64,000 nt of DNA from Phytophthora quininea (lineage: Eukaryota > Oomycota > Peronosporomycetes > Peronosporales > Peronosporaceae), in NCBI GenBank assembly GCA_011947345.1, contig JAAVTG010000788.1:62001-126000 (forward strand), written 5' to 3'. This document shows, in pieces, positions 44,254 through 57,084 of this stretch. A program made the position numbers and the translations under genes. Within the stretch, counting starts at the first letter, position 1; each line of letters starts with the position of its first letter. The notes under the pieces were generated by a model that was given only the letters and a program-made list of their open reading frames with translations, searched no databases and had not been told where the DNA came from.

Positions 44254-45398
44254 CCGGTGACCGAAGCTGTCGCCGGTTATTAGCTAACAAAATTGAAAAT
44301 GAACTGCCTGAGCCGATGCTCCTACAAATGACCGGCTGTGCGCGGTGGCGTAGAAAATTAACTTCGCTGATCCGGAAAAGCAGATTCCTCGTTCCGAGTA
44401 ATCATTAATCTCCTAACGTACTCCGTGACGACAGAGTGCTTTAATTTGACGTTTCCATCCGGGTTTAAGTAGTGTCGCGGTGATAGAATTCGACAAATCT
44501 GTGGTCATTATGTTCCAGTGTTCTGCGTGTGTGCTACAACTCCCACGATGGAATATATTGAGATATTTTACGATTAAACTATGCTGCTATTCAACGGTTC
44601 GATCAGTGAAGGGGTGTGCGACTTCGATCAAGTCAAGCTGTTTGAGGTCTATCTGATTGCGGATACTATCCGACGTCTATTCCATGTCAAATAAACTAGC
44701 ATACGCTAGAGATGGAAGTGGTTATACAAAGCGTTGGTACGGAGGCTGGAGGTCTCGAAGTATTTGTAATGGTGTCACCTGAAGGTGTTGATTTTGGTGG
44801 TACATGTACGGCATTGTGGTAATTAAACAACCAGAGCCAAGCAAACGAATGTAATTATATTCTTTAGCTGTAACGTCTTTTTTACGCATATTTCCCGTGC
44901 TTTGGTCTAAAATACACGATCTCTTGTCCAATTCCCCATGCATATTTGACAGAGCTCAAACAAGTTATTAGTAACAGCTTCGGAATTCAAAAGTGGTGTC
45001 TTAGAATATAATATTTAGCATTACGAAGACAACAATATTTGGACAACGGTGTTCATCAGTAGAACCAGCAGAAGCATATTTCCCGACCGGCAGATACTGT
45101 CATTTGTATGTATTCTTTATCAAAACACACGGCAGCACTAGTTTTAAGTTTTGACGGAGTAAGAGATGCGTATCATTCGTATGGATACCATTGAATAGTA
45201 CTGGGCTGTGGTACCATTTCTTCTCTAGCCAGAGTTGCCGGAAAACATGGTGCGAAACAGGTCTCAAGACATTCGTGCCAATATACGGCTGGATCCTTCT
45301 ACAGAATCCATACCACAAAATAAAAAGCAAGACCCTTTGTCGTACAGCATATCCTGAACTACATGCAGAAATAAGTAAAGGCTGTTGTTCATGTTCGT
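44254..45398. other. AT-rich stretch without a supported gene
   Basis: Likely includes the 5' end of the retroelement (to about 44480). Nothing else recognised. Confidence 0.35.
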
Positions 45399-45828
45399 GT
45401 GCAATCTTTGGACGAGAGTTTTGTTCGCACACCAGTTAGAACTAAGGTCAAGTCTTTTCACTCGATGATGCCTGACGAGTACACGTTGCGATTTTACACG
45501 ACTGTCAATAGGCCTTGGATCAGCATTTATTGTTTGTGGGCTGGATTGCCTTCAACATTATCGTTACACAGGGCCAGTTACCGCTGTTTCCCGTACTACG
45601 AGAGAGTGAAGAGGTTGAAAATTTGGCTGGAGCTCCATCGTCCGTTTGGTTCGCAATGTACGGCTAACGTTTTCTCTCCATTCAACCAACGAAGACATTA
45701 TTTGCGACGACTTCTATACTTATCACATGCTGGCAAAGTCTTTGTTTGCCATCACAGATGGCGGTGTCCGCACGTTTGAAACTGTATGGTTGAACTTAGT
45801 GGATCGATGGGATGAAATAACGGTCTGA
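45399..45828 (+). pseudogene. PiggyBac-like transposase fragment
   Basis: Two adjacent frames. The first (VRTKVKSFHSMMPDEYTLRF) resembles the segment after the first catalytic Asp in piggyBac-like proteins. The second (IICDDFYTYHMLAKSLFAI) resembles the hhxDNFYTS box with the second Asp. The N-terminus, first Asp and C-terminus are absent. A dead remnant; assignment from memory of the family. Confidence 0.45.
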
Positions 45829-46340
45829 AGGTGCAAAGAAAAGACGAATAATGAGAAGCTTGTGTTGGGAGTTGTTACAAGCTATTATGTTAAGTTTCTA
45901 ATAGTAACACCATGATTGGCGCTGAAGTAGTCGTACCTAGGTGGTATTTCGTATGGACAAAATAGTACAAACACACGTCCTAGTGCGGTCAGCACACAGG
46001 ACGTGCGCGTGTCACACACGCACCTGGAGGAGGCAGGGGGATGGGCAGAGAATGTGGGCCATCCATCCAGCGCTCGCCAACCAACCACCTCTTCATTTCC
46101 AGATTTGCGCTCGGACCAGGATCACTCCAGCCCCGGGCGCGGCGTGCCTCTGCCATTACCTTGGCTGGCACGGTGGCGCTCGCCATGACTCGAGCCGGTG
46201 TTTCTGCGGGCGTGTGGCAGTTGTTTATGCGGGCAAGTTAATGGCTGAGCAAGGATTGCTAGCACTTGCAGGACTTGCTCTCGGTGTCAAGATCAAGAAA
46301 GGAATGTACTGTAGTTAATATAAAATGATGTTGCCTCTTT
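45829..46340. other. Intergenic region
   Basis: No supported gene. A GC-rich patch lies at about 46000-46200. Confidence 0.3.
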
Positions 46341-46500
46341 CTACTCTTCCTCTGCTTCAGTCTCAATATGCGCTCTTTCCACTTGGCGGCGCTTTCTCTT
46401 ACTGTACTTCTTGATTTCGCCGGAGGGCAGGTTTGCTGCTGGCTCCCATGTCGGCTCCCACGCTGTAAGAAAATGCACGCGCCTATTAATCTGCTAATAG
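46341..46500 (-). pseudogene. Chromodomain-like C-terminal fragment of a retroelement
   Basis: Reverse frame reads VHFLTAWEPTWEPAANLPSG, then EIKKYSKRKRRQ and a Glu-rich end with TAG at 46341-46343. The WEPTWEPAANL core is typical of chromodomains at the end of Ty3-type integrases. Consistent with the integrase-like remnant at 47570-47770 on the same strand. Confidence 0.4.
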
Positions 46501-47569
46501 TCGAGGATTATGCGCATTTGATAAGTAGGTAGTCCTTTCAGAGTAGTGCCAGCTGGAAGGATCCACTCTGTTTTGCCAGCGTCGTCCTTTGAGCTGCTGC
46601 TTCAATGAGCCGGGACTTGGTGATGCGAGCCTGTGGCACTGCATCAAGCAAGCGCTTGATTGCAGCCGCTGGGGTCGCGGAAAGGTCGCGCAAGATGAGG
46701 CAGAACATTTTCAGGAACCGGGCCGTTGCCTCATTTAGGCGACCCCACCCACGTTGCTTGAGGTGCAACTTGCACCACTCGAAAAAGGGTTGGGGGGTTG
46801 CGACTTATTGAGAGTTCGGCACCGCGTGCATATGATAATCGCCATTGTGACGCCCTCAATCGAATTTGGGTTTCCGTAGTAAAACGAACATCAGATACAC
46901 GCCCTTTCACTAAGCTAAGGAAAATAACTTCATTGTTGAGGTTGAGGTGTTCTTCTTCGTCACTCTCGTTTATTCCGCCAACATCACGTTTTCATTGAAG
47001 CTTGTCGTCCGCGGTTTTATCATCGTTATCGTCATCGGCTTGATGACCATTTAGCGCACTTTCACACTCTCCTGCGGCTGGATCAGTCTCGATCAACCCC
47101 CCTTCCAAGTTTTGAATACGCAAATGCACAGATTTGAACTTTAGGGCAGTGACTTAGATACAATATGTATGAATTATAATCGGAATAAGAAGCGTTCACA
47201 TATTAGAGGCCGTTCAAGTGACCTGTTAGCAAGCCAAACGTTTTGTTTTTCATGGAATTAACGCTCAGACATAAGCCACATTGCATCGCGGTGATACTCC
47301 ATAACTTCAGCTATTGTGTAGGATAATCCACCGTCTGAAATTATTGTTGTAACGAGTTGGCTCGGTGTGGTGCAATTATAATCTTGTTTGCCCCATGAAA
47401 ACACTTTTTACGATACGAGCAAATTGTGCATCAAACAGAGACTTATCATGTTCTGTTCTGTATGAAATTTTTTGTAACTTTAATTCCGTTTGTAATACCC
47501 AGAACCGGAAATATAACTGTCACAAGGCTGCTCTGATAACATGACTTGCGCTGAACCATGCAACGCCAT
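46501..47569. other. Degenerate region, possibly retroelement-derived
   Basis: The reverse strand shows short coding-like stretches (for example INESDEEEHLNLNNEVIFLS near 46950, and ARFLKMFCLILRDLS near 46720), but no family can be named. Confidence 0.25.
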
Positions 47570-47770
47570 CATCGAGGTCAAGGCGACGGTACGCGTATGG
47601 GTTCGCAGTAATGCGAGGCAAAATCCTTCAAGATGAGTAGATACTTGCTCGAACCATAGCTTTCGCCCATGTAGAGATAGTCAAAATGCAGAACACCATT
47701 ACGCGTACTGCACTCAATGGTCTCGCTCCACGGACGAGCCCCCGACGAGAACAGTCAAAGGCGTGTAGAC
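47570..47770 (-). pseudogene. Ty3-type integrase remnant
   Basis: Reverse frame with ETIECSTRNGVLHFDYLYMG, then ESYGSSKYLLILKDFASHYC. This resembles the integrase catalytic core start (hhFDYLYMGES...YLLILKDDxSHYCE) of oomycete Ty3/gypsy elements, where the first Asp is in HFDYLYM. Flanked by stops; dead. Confidence 0.5.
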
Positions 47771-50700
47771 CTCGAGGGTCACGACTCTCAACTTCCTCAG
47801 ACAAAATATAATCTATTGTCCAAAACTGGACAAGACATCCACGACAGCTCATCCCGCGTTTAGCGTAATGTGCGAGCGATGTTTCGCGGAAATAAAGTGG
47901 TTACCTTTAGTTCGATGATATCGAATGCTTCATTCAATCCTTAACCTTGCCCAGCTTTTCTTTTTCTTTTATCCAGCAGCGCTTTTATATCGCACTGCTG
48001 GCTGATCACACGTATATGAAGCCCCAAGAAACGTTCAACCTTTTAAAACACACATGATGTGCGGCTAATGTGCATGCGTCCGCTCCGCGACTACATACCA
48101 TATCAATAATGTGGCTAATCAGGACGCTTGTCCGACACGTTTCGGTTGAGAATATCAAACGCGTCGTTAACCAGCATATATGTTTTAGCCCTTCCCGTGG
48201 TCGCTTCACCGTTCGTCAAAATACCACACAATCGATAAAAGGTCCTTTCAGAAACCGGAGCGGCGCTCTGGCATAGCGATTGGGCATTACAGCGACAGGT
48301 CTTTTGCCGAATATCGAGGGCACATCTTAGTAGGCTCCATTTACCACAAATCGTTTTGTTCCCGATAACAAGTATGCCACGTTATCGCATCATAAAAAAA
48401 TCGATTGCTTCATCAACCGCGGCTTTATCGAAGCGTTTTCGGGACCAAGCATTACTGGTATCACTCCACCGGCCGAGATGGATTCAATGCCTCCTTTTGT
48501 GTTTTGTGTGTCTTTCTCAATTAAAAACCCTGGCATGTCGTGTTGCTGGTTTAGTAAATCATTCAATAAAAGATGCCGCATAGTATGGCTCGTAATAATC
48601 ACCTCTCGAGCGAGTTTCTTTTACTTAGGACGGGGGGAAATCGATAAATCGTCTTTTTCATAATATTGTCCGGGTCGATGCCAGGGAAGATTCTGACGCC
48701 TCTACACCGAACAGGACTTTAGCGCGCAGAATTCGGATGTAAATACCAAAAACAACCGATCTCTCATATTGTTTAAATCGCTATTTCGCTTCACCATAGG
48801 CGAGCAAAGCTCGATTACGCGCAGATCCATTATTTTTTTGCGTGAATTTGATAGTGTATGTATCCTCGCCAAAACACCGCAATACAGCTTCCAATTGTTC
48901 CGTTCGTGGAGCCCCAGCGTCTCCGGAGTGGATGCCCAGTGGAGCAGGATGGATGATCATTCCCAACTGACGAGCTGTTCTCGTCTCTCACTTAGTTTTA
49001 CCATATACACGTAAGGTGCAACTTCCTGGAAACACAACCGCCTCCCCACATCAAGGGTTCAAGTTCACGGTTTAACATGATCGACCACGGGTTGGCCTGA
49101 AACGTCAAACGCTCAAGTTTGGTACAACACGACGGAGAAAAATGTACACAGTCGACTTTTTTATTCAAGTCGATTCGTCCCAGGTGGCCATACTTGTCTG
49201 ACGTTCATCAACGTCCAAAGCTCAAAGTGTTTTTGATCCATGAAGAGTTCTGACCGAGAAGCATGCTAAATTTATCGAGCTATCGCCTCAACAGGCTCGA
49301 GGCCTCACACTACAATCCCCCGGGCATCAGCAACTTTCCCATTCGATGCAGCCCATTCAAGAATATCCTCTTGTTCCAACTTCACCTCCTGCTCAGCCAG
49401 TCTATGATCGAGAAGCTACAGATCAACAGCAGCAACAATTTCATCCTAGAGGAGCTAGATTTTCAGATATAGAGACCCGCAGCCTTTAAAATCTTCTCAA
49501 AACTTATTCATCGCTTTCACAAAACAAATGGGATCGTGTATCATCCCTACACAATGCCGCCTACGTTGGTGACGACAGAACAATCAACTGACTCGCTCAA
49601 GCGGAGGTTCGCTAAACTTGCAGATGCTCCTCCTGCTAAAAAGTATAAACAGTGCGCAAATGTTTCTGTTACTCATACGACGACCAAAAACGGCGGAGTG
49701 TGCTTCGTCGGGGACTGATGGCAGGAGGTCGCGGAGCCCGAGCGTGGGCTGACAAATGACGGGGTGTTGACGACGGTGGGACCCAATTTGCAGAAGCAAA
49801 CGACAGCGAGGAGAAGTGCTTTCCGGGGCTTCTGCGAGCTGCGGGCCACGCAATGAAGGATTGTGAGGACGATCGACAGGAATCTTCGCGTGGTCGGCTG
49901 CGAGCGTATATTCCTCCGGTAGGCAGCGCCGATAGTCTATCTCGCACTCACTTTTGCTTTTACTCGGTCTCGGACAGGAGACTCTAACAGCGTAACAAGA
50001 CTACTTCTATTCTACTCTGATCAACTCCTACCCGTCTCGCAGCCGCCAACTCTACTTGGCCTACCGAACGGTTCAGCAGGCCATTCTAAACGCTCCTCCT
50101 CCTCGGCAAGAGTTCCTGGCGTAATATTTGCTCGAGGGCCCCCTGGCTCGCTGGACTCCGCGCGGCCTCGCCTGCCGCGTAAGCAACTCCGCACAGCCCG
50201 CTCCCCTCGACAGTAAGTCCCATCGTTGTCAAGCTGCGTGGTTTTCCTCCGAGTTGACAGCCACCCTGCAGTTCGCGAATATAACCACTACTTTAACATG
50301 GAGAGAAGCTGTCGTAGAGAGACGCGTAGCGGCTGAGCAGGTAGCGGAATGACGAGTGGACGAAGCCCGGTAGTGATATCAGCGACTGGCCGTCACCAGA
50401 CCCGAAATGCCACAGACGGTGACATCAATGGCGACACCAGAGCTGCTCACGAGACACGGTGGTCACGACGTCGGCAGGCTTCTGCATCGAAGCTGTGTTG
50501 AAAAGTGGTGCGAGGCTTGAGGCGTCTACCGCGCTATTATTGATGCCGACGCCAAAGGTCAAAAGAGCTGGGTGCTTCTTTAATCGCGCCACAAGGCAAA
50601 TGAGGCAGAACAACTAGAAGACTGCGGGGCAGACGAAAGCAGCTGCTTCAATGTGATTCCTTTTGGTCCAAGGTGGTTTCTTGATGTAAAGAGAAGCAAC

Positions 50701-50945
50701 CCTGGCTTTGCTGAGTTGAGGTTTGAAAATTTGACGTTTCAGGAGGATGTTTTTGTCGCGCTGTGCTCTCAGAAATTCGTTTGCTTTCTATCCCAGTAAA
50801 AGATTATTCCAAACTACTTGTAGTAAGGATTTTTATGTTTTTGTGAGATTGATTTTCTCACAAAATCCGATTGCTTAGTTTCTTTTGTCTTGATAAACTC
50901 GTATGTTGTTAGCGACAAGTTATACAATTATGATAATCCTCTCCA
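47771..50945. other. About 3.2 kb without a supported gene
   Basis: Only short frames. One at 49536-49718 (LKRRFAKLADAPPAKKYKQC) looks protein-like but isolated. The stretch 49800-50110 is pyrimidine-biased on the plus strand and might be an LTR edge, but I cannot show repeats. Confidence 0.3.
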
Positions 50946-52351
50946 GTGATATTGTCGCTGCAATTTCTCAACTTACCTGATCGACACCCAACGATATGGT
51001 TCTGTGTGAAGAAATTGATTTGTTGTACTGCGTTCTACTTCGTCGTGATGCTGAGTATTATGGTCTCCTTCAGCGCTTTCATAGCGTATTTATCCATCAT
51101 CAAGCCTGCCATTTTCAAGTTTAAGTTCGAGTTCTACGTTGGCTTGCTGTGTACGCATGGGTTCTTCGCTGTGATTACAGTCGTTGCGAAGCGAATTTAT
51201 TATCAAGAAACAAGGCAAGGACGAGATCGTTTCATGCGAATGCAACCATCTCAAGCGACGATAGCGACAGTGCCTGCTGAAGTAAAGTCACGACACAAAG
51301 CCACCCGTTCGCTAACGTTTTGGCGAGCTTACATAAAGGAATTCCCAAATCGGCACCTGCAGCAGTCGCTGGAGTGTTTGTTCACACACTGCGTCAAGTC
51401 CGAATTACCGACCACGGATCCATCGTCTTGGCATGTTTTGTTTTTACGAGTGTTTTCCTGAAACTCGCCATCCAAGAAGCCCCCAAGCACTATATTCTAA
51501 CCAAGCGGATCCGAAATATTCGCTTCATGTGCGCTGCAGTCGTTTTCCCGACCGTGTTGATCGACACAGAGACGAGAATTATCATGCTTAAATCCATGAG
51601 CACGCCATCAATTGTTGTTGGAACGCTTGGGGTGGGTCTGACCGAGATTTTGGTGAGACTTCTAAAGGCAATGTTAGTGATGCGAGCTATTCGAAACCGA
51701 GAGATGAAGCTTCAAATGCAGCGAGACGGACCTGCCAGTAAATTCGAGACGGCACCATCTTCATCTCGTTGGACTTTGAATTATGGCGACATCGACTGCA
51801 ATCACTGCCGACACCTACGCCGAATACATCGCAATCGGCTGGTCCGTTTCGATTTTATATTTCTACAGTGATCGCCCATTGTACGTGATATTGCGGCTAC
51901 CTGACAACGGAGTGAACCAAAATTAACTGACGGGTCATTTGAAAGTCTTGCCTTCCAACTTGGCATCGAAGTGGTGGTGGATTTTGTGTCGACGATCCTG
52001 GAGATGATGGTCGGTATAAAATTCGACTCCGTGAAAGGCCTCGGCTCCTTCCTCGCGTTCATGCTCGCCGTCATCGCCGTCTTAAATATTAACATTTCTG
52101 TAGGAATTTATTCGAGCCATGAGAATACTAACACAGAAAGTAATGGAAGCCCACGCCGAATTCGCGACTATTAATTCACTTCGAGACTGATGGCGTGAAG
52201 ATTTTCGAGAGAAAATATTTCCGGTCGTGTAGCAAGCGTTTGCAATCCAAGCTCCAGCAATACTTGCAGCAGCTCTCCTCACCACATCAACTTGCATCAA
52301 TAGAGCTCCTTTCGTCCATTTAATACATTGCTGACAGCGACTTGATCCCAA
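50946..52351 (+). pseudogene. Multi-span family member with its 5' part inverted to the 3' end
   Basis: Forward frames carry family residues from the second span onward (LPDRHPTIWFCVKK, KFKFEFYVG, YYQETRQGRDR, PTVLIDTETRIIM, TYAEYIAIGWSVS, VSTILEMMVGIKFDSVKG) and end in ISVGIY near 52110. The N-terminal motif is missing upstream. Instead it lies on the reverse strand at about 52113-52290 (SIAGAWIANACYTTGNIFSR, ANSAWASITF). The two pieces meet tail to tail near 52112. Frame slips also occur near 51320 and 51780. The rearrangement makes this a real pseudogene. Confidence 0.7.
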
Positions 52352-52924
52352 GCAAGAAGAATTTGATGATTTTGTGCTGGCGGAATGTCGATGCGTTTAG
52401 GTCCCGATGGCTTGCCAGCAGCATCATACGGAGCCACACACTGGCGAGCCATGAACTTACTATACGGACCCGACAACTCACCTATCAATGGAATCCGATG
52501 ATGTGAGTTTACTTGTTTATTTATTTTTGTCCTGCTGTCAAAACAATGATAAAGAGAAGCTGGACTGGCTCAACTTTGGCTTTGGCAAGCTCAACGGGAA
52601 ATCTGCTGTGAAAGCCTTTAAAATAATTAAATGTTGGCGGCAAGATCCTCAGGACTCCGCCATGGTCAGAACGATCGACGCATCAAGTTGCTGTGGGCAT
52701 TCGAGGCTGATAGAATGCCAAGGTGGCGGACATTGCTAAGAAGAATTAGCGAAACTGCTTACCACGAGATTGAAATCTGTCAGTTTAAAAACATGATTGC
52801 TAGAGAAAAATGTTAGTGAAGGTGGAGCTTGATAGTTGTACCTCACGCTTTGCGAAAAATGTCAAAGAAAGGCTCGTTATACGATACATCATCATAATCG
52901 AAAGTATCGCCACCTACTAATTCA

Positions 52925-54600
52925 AGGTTCTTGCGAATTTCAAGCTCTACACCAAGACGGCAGTGATGTAACTGATCAAGAAGACGACGAAGAGCGAAGG
53001 TGAACCGGAATTATGTTCCTGAACAACGCCGTGGAGACGGCAATGCTCAAGCTAAGACATGCTCAAGGCAAGAAAGTGGACGACGCTTTTGATATCCTGA
53101 AGGTCGACGATGCCGCCGAGAAGATTTTCACCAATCTGTAGTGGAAGACGTGGGCCACCTATGTGTGCACGGTGGAGACTGACGCCGACCAGGAGATTGT
53201 CACCAAGTGTGTACGGTCTCGACAAGGTAGCAAGCATATTGGACGCAGCCAAGAAGAATGGTAATACCAGGGCGATCGCCACCACGCTGGAGTCTGCACA
53301 GCACCAGTATTGGTTGAAGAATACCTACTCGAATACCCCGGAAGAAATCTTCAAGACGCTCAAGGTGGAACAACAGGCGAACTATCTGTTTGACAGTCGT
53401 CCCCAGTCAGCCTCCTGGGCCACTAACCTAAAAATCTGTAACAAAAGAGTTCCGGACACGAAGACGACGGAGATCGAGGTCTTCCAGAAGATCTACGGCG
53501 AAGAGAAGTTCATGAAGCCGCTCGTTTCCCAGAGTATGCTGACAATGCAGGTGCTACAGGTTTTAAAAATCAAATGGTGCAGAGTTGGTCAGAATTCACG
53601 ACGCCACCGGCCAAAACTTTTACACTGTTAAAGCTCAACCAGGCTGGAGATGTAACACGTAGCGCGGGCGAGGAGCGTTGGGGCGAGACGGCGCCTGCGA
53701 CGAGTTGGCGGAGACGGCGAACGGCGGAGACTGGCGGTGGCGCAGCTGGAGGAGGCGCCTTGGCCCTGGAAGTGGAATTGAGAAGTGAGATTGATCTGGC
53801 GGGTTTATCTTGCTAGCGCGCGTTGGGGAAACGCAAAGGGAAATCCAGTTCCCATCCTATAGCCTATCAATTCTCTAAGTCCATATGAAATCCTAGATCT
53901 ACCAATGAACAACTCCTAACTGGAAACGTAGCTCGAATCTTGAATCTTCTTGATGCGTCCCATAATCAAGAATCCATTAATAACTGGATTCTTTCAAATC
54001 CGTAGAACTTAAGAGCCAATTAGAGTAAAGATTATGGGACGTTCTTGACACACCTAGAAGGTGTAATCTTGAACTTGAAGCCCTCGACCAATAGGAATGC
54101 TTTATGTATGTATGTTTACTACCATAAAGATAGCCAACTATCCAGCATAATCTGGATAGTCTCAAAAACGTATTGACGGGGTTGTCGTCTGCAACATGTT
54201 GTCGCTGACGGCAATTCCGTCACAGGAGACGATCTGTTTAGCCAGCCCATGTTGATCTACTGGCTCAAAGATATTCCACCCAAGCAGACGTCCATGATCA
54301 AGATGGTCACTGACAACTATGGAGAGGTAGGTTTGGCCAAGATTCTGGAGAAGGCGAAGTCGACAGAAGGCACCGAGACCATCGCTGTCAAAACTGCAGT
54401 CTGCGCAGTTTAAGCAGTGGACGGCTCCGCCGTTGGAGCCCAGCGACGTGTTAGCGAAGGTTTGAATCTCGGCCCGAAGAATTATCCGATCGATTTAAAG
54501 ACAGATATTTGGTACGCGTACCACCGCGTCTACGACGAGCAACTCCCGAGTATATTGTTCTCCTGCAAGCCGTAGAGATTGCAAGACAATCTACCCCACC
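52925..54600 (+). pseudogene. RXLR-WY effector pseudogene, interrupted
   Basis: An RFLR motif (52925-52936) and, one frame slip later, an acidic DDEER box (about 52985-53003) are followed by WY-like modules: ETAMLKLRHAQ/KVDDAFDILKV (53040-53140), NTPEEIFKTLKVEQQANYLF (53330-53395), and DDLFSQPMLIYWLKDIPP (54223-54277). There is no signal peptide upstream of RFLR, a TAG interrupts FTNL*WKTW, and about 0.6 kb of unrelated sequence splits the last modules. RXLR effectors are secreted and act inside plant cells. This copy cannot be secreted or complete. Confidence 0.65.
53590..54190. repeat. Insertion inside the effector pseudogene, possible LTR
   Basis: The sequence between two effector segments has no coding similarity to effectors. 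It has a GC-rich front (GGCGCCTGCGACGAG..., 53650-53780) and an AT-rich back with inverted pieces (CGTCCCATAATC at about 53957 and GATTATGGGACG at about 54031). TGTAAC near 53650 would suit an LTR start. No target duplication found. Confidence 0.35.
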
Positions 54601-55623
54601 CTTATCAATGCTACTGAGATTACGAGTGGAAGGAATAGGAGCAAACTCACGTCGAAAACTTTGATGTGTTGTTTTCGTGATGCCAACTTAATACTTCTTT
54701 ATCTACGGTAACAACGGAGTTTTAGGTGAATACCTGAAGCCATGAAGCTGCTCCGCTTGATACAGCGACACATCATGCTTGTAATACTGCAATTCAATTG
54801 TTTTCAATTATGTTCAATCTGTTTTTAATAATGAAGACTGGAATGAGTGTCGTCGCCACCTTGAGCAACTTCATCGCAATGGCGACCAAGAAAGTCGAAG
54901 TTCTCGTGCTGCACGCATGTGATGCATTGCTTGTCTTGGATCATACAGTTACAAATCAAAACATGTTAGTCTTCGCATAGATGGTAACTACTGATCATCT
55001 GTTAGAACCAGAAGAGTAAGACTTTATCAGGAAACTGCTATTAGTAACAAAGGTTAAATAGACTACCTGATCATCTCTTAGAAAATGTGTACTGGTATGT
55101 GAGGTCATCATGCTGATGTGCATGTCCGTCTCTATTCTCGCATTGTCTTTTGCTCCAACATCCAGGCTAACCACGTTGCTCAGCTGCTAACAACATCAAT
55201 ACCGGTATGTCCATGTTTACGAGATGGCCATCATAATAGTCTGCATATCCGTCTCTCTTCTGGAGTTCTGTAGTAGCAGGCGTACCCAGCCAGCCAAGCT
55301 AGAGTTAGCGCTGCCAAGGTGTTGGCCTTGTGCATAACGAGTCCTAGCAATAACGCCAAACGTGTTGACAACTCACGACAACCGCGTTGACAGTCACGAC
55401 AACCGTGATGACGATAACGACAACCGTCTTGACTGGAGCGCCACCAAGCACAACTGGACCCCCAAATCGGGCCAGCAGAGAGTAGATCCCTTGTCAATTT
55501 ACGAAATAGACTTCGGCCTACTTCCTGGGAGCTCCGCCAACTCCCCATCGTGTCTTCGATTACCTGCAGACTACAAGTTCTAAACCCACACTTCGCGTTT
55601 TGTAGTCTAACGACCCACCACCA
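54601..55623. other. Intergenic region
   Basis: AT-rich, no supported gene. Upstream of an RXLR-type gene. Short CACGACAACCG-like repeats occur at about 55370-55430. Confidence 0.35.
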
Positions 55624-56264
55624 ATGCATACAAACCAATTCCTGTTGCTGACACTAGTTCTTCTCGTCGTAATCACATCGGCGGCGAAGTTCGATCCAGT
55701 CAAGCAGGTCTCCATCGCGAACAACTTTCCAAGACACTTAAAGGGCTTAACCCCTTCCGAAGCAGTCGATATCGTGGACAATGAGGACAGGTTTAGCTTC
55801 AGCAGCCTTAACAGGCCGCAACAACTGAAGCTCAAGTTCAGAGGATGGCTGTCCAATGGGGACACCCCGCCCATGGTGCTCGACAATCTACAAGCTTTAA
55901 AGATACCGCTCAACAAGAAAGTGATGATGTCGTGGTTCAAGTACTCGCTCAAGTATGCTGCGGTCCAAGGCGAAGACAACGTGGCTGCCTCTTACACCAA
56001 CATTTTCAAAGCCATGACGAAACGGGTGCCCGAGGAAGAGGTCCCGCTGCTGCTGGTCGCCATGATGAAGGACCCCAAGCTCGACAAACTCTTTCGGACG
56101 TTTCAAGCGCGGCAGTATAAAACCTGGAAAGGTCAAGGCTGGAGCTCCAACGATGTCAAAAGGTCTTGCGGGTGCAAACCCTTGGAAAAACGCTCGACGA
56201 GCTGAAGAAAGACAATGCCTATCTGTTCTGGCAGGGCTACGTGCGCGAGTTGGCAAAGAAATGA
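55624..56264 (+). CDS. RXLR-type secreted effector with WY-like modules
   Basis: ATG at 55624 starts a good signal peptide (MHTNQFLLLTLVLLVVITSA). RHLK follows at about residue 38, a variant of RXLR with Lys at the fourth position, and DNEDRF occupies the EER place. WY-like helices come next (FRGWLSNGDTPPMVLDNLQA, MSWFKYSLKYA, KLDKLFRTFQ). The frame slips at an A-run (56158-56161); one missing base would continue it to a TGA at 56262-56264, about 213 residues. Secreted, host-translocated virulence protein by family; target unknown. If the slip is real, the product loses its last 22 residues. Confidence 0.7.
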
Positions 56265-56332
56265 TAAGCATTTGCCACCAAATCTGATGCTTCGTTCGGC
56301 GATTATTCTTGTATTTCGTTACGTTTTATATC

Positions 56333-57084
56333 TTACAAGTTGATGCTGACAGGAGTCGTGGAGCTGCTGTACCTCTTGACAAACTCGATCAGTGCCTCAA
56401 ACTGCGTGTAGAAGTCTTCTAGTCGACTTGGTTTTACTTTCAATCGTTTGATAATCGCATTCGGTGCGATCAAGTTTGCTGCCGAGGCTGCGTTCATGTC
56501 GATCTCTCCAGCGCATAAGGCAACCACGCCAATCTGGGGCGCGTTCGAGCTCTTTAACAACCGCTTGACATCAACGGCGCTTGATCCAGCAAAGACTCCT
56601 TCCAAAATCGCCGTCTGGAGGAGATTTGCTTTCCACTGTCTTAACTCCATTAGCGAGAGGTTTGTATCCGGGATGCCGACGACGTAAATCCCACTGGCAG
56701 CACTCCTTAGTGCCGCTGTCAACTGCGGGAAGAACAAGCTGCTCACCAGCTCCACGTAGACAGTCGTGAACTCGCTGGTGATGAACACTGGTCCAATCTG
56801 CATGGCCTCCGTTAAAAGCACCATGATGCGCTGCTCAATCAGAGCCAGAAAGCGAAGCACTTGGGGAGAGTTTTGGCTCTGTAAAAAGCGTGTTGGATGG
56901 ACTCGGTCGACTTGCCGAGACCGAAATGAAGACCGAGCCAGGTCATTGGCACCAGCACATCTTCCCAGTTCAGGACCGTCAGTTGGTGTTGGAGCTGTGT
57001 CTGGACAGGGAGCTTGGGTGCAGTCTTCTTGTTGCGAGGGTAGGAGGCAGCAATACGCTTCGAAGGGCGAGCTCGTGAGGCCAT
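56333..57084 (-). CDS. HAD-superfamily-like protein, one frame slip
   Basis: The preferred start is MASRARPSKRIAASYPR at 57084, since upstream text is not conserved. The core (IEQRIMVLLTEAMQIGPVFI, then TSEFTTVYVELVSSLFFPQL) resembles oomycete HAD-like proteins with GPVxIITNAExGWVELSA, but the usual TNAE acidic site is changed to TSEF here. A C-terminal helix (FYTQFEALIEFVKRY) also fits. The frame changes at a G-run on the plus strand (56864-56867). About 250 residues. Phosphatase activity is doubtful given the changed site. No signal peptide. Confidence 0.5.

Noticed and set aside
49800..50110. Possible solo LTR
   Set aside because: Composition is suggestive, but no terminal repeats or target duplication could be found.
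52297..52488. Reverse frame ending LLAWDQVAVSNVLNGRKEL as a pogo-type transposase end
   Set aside because: The resemblance to the usual W..I....I..GF ending is too short to support a call.
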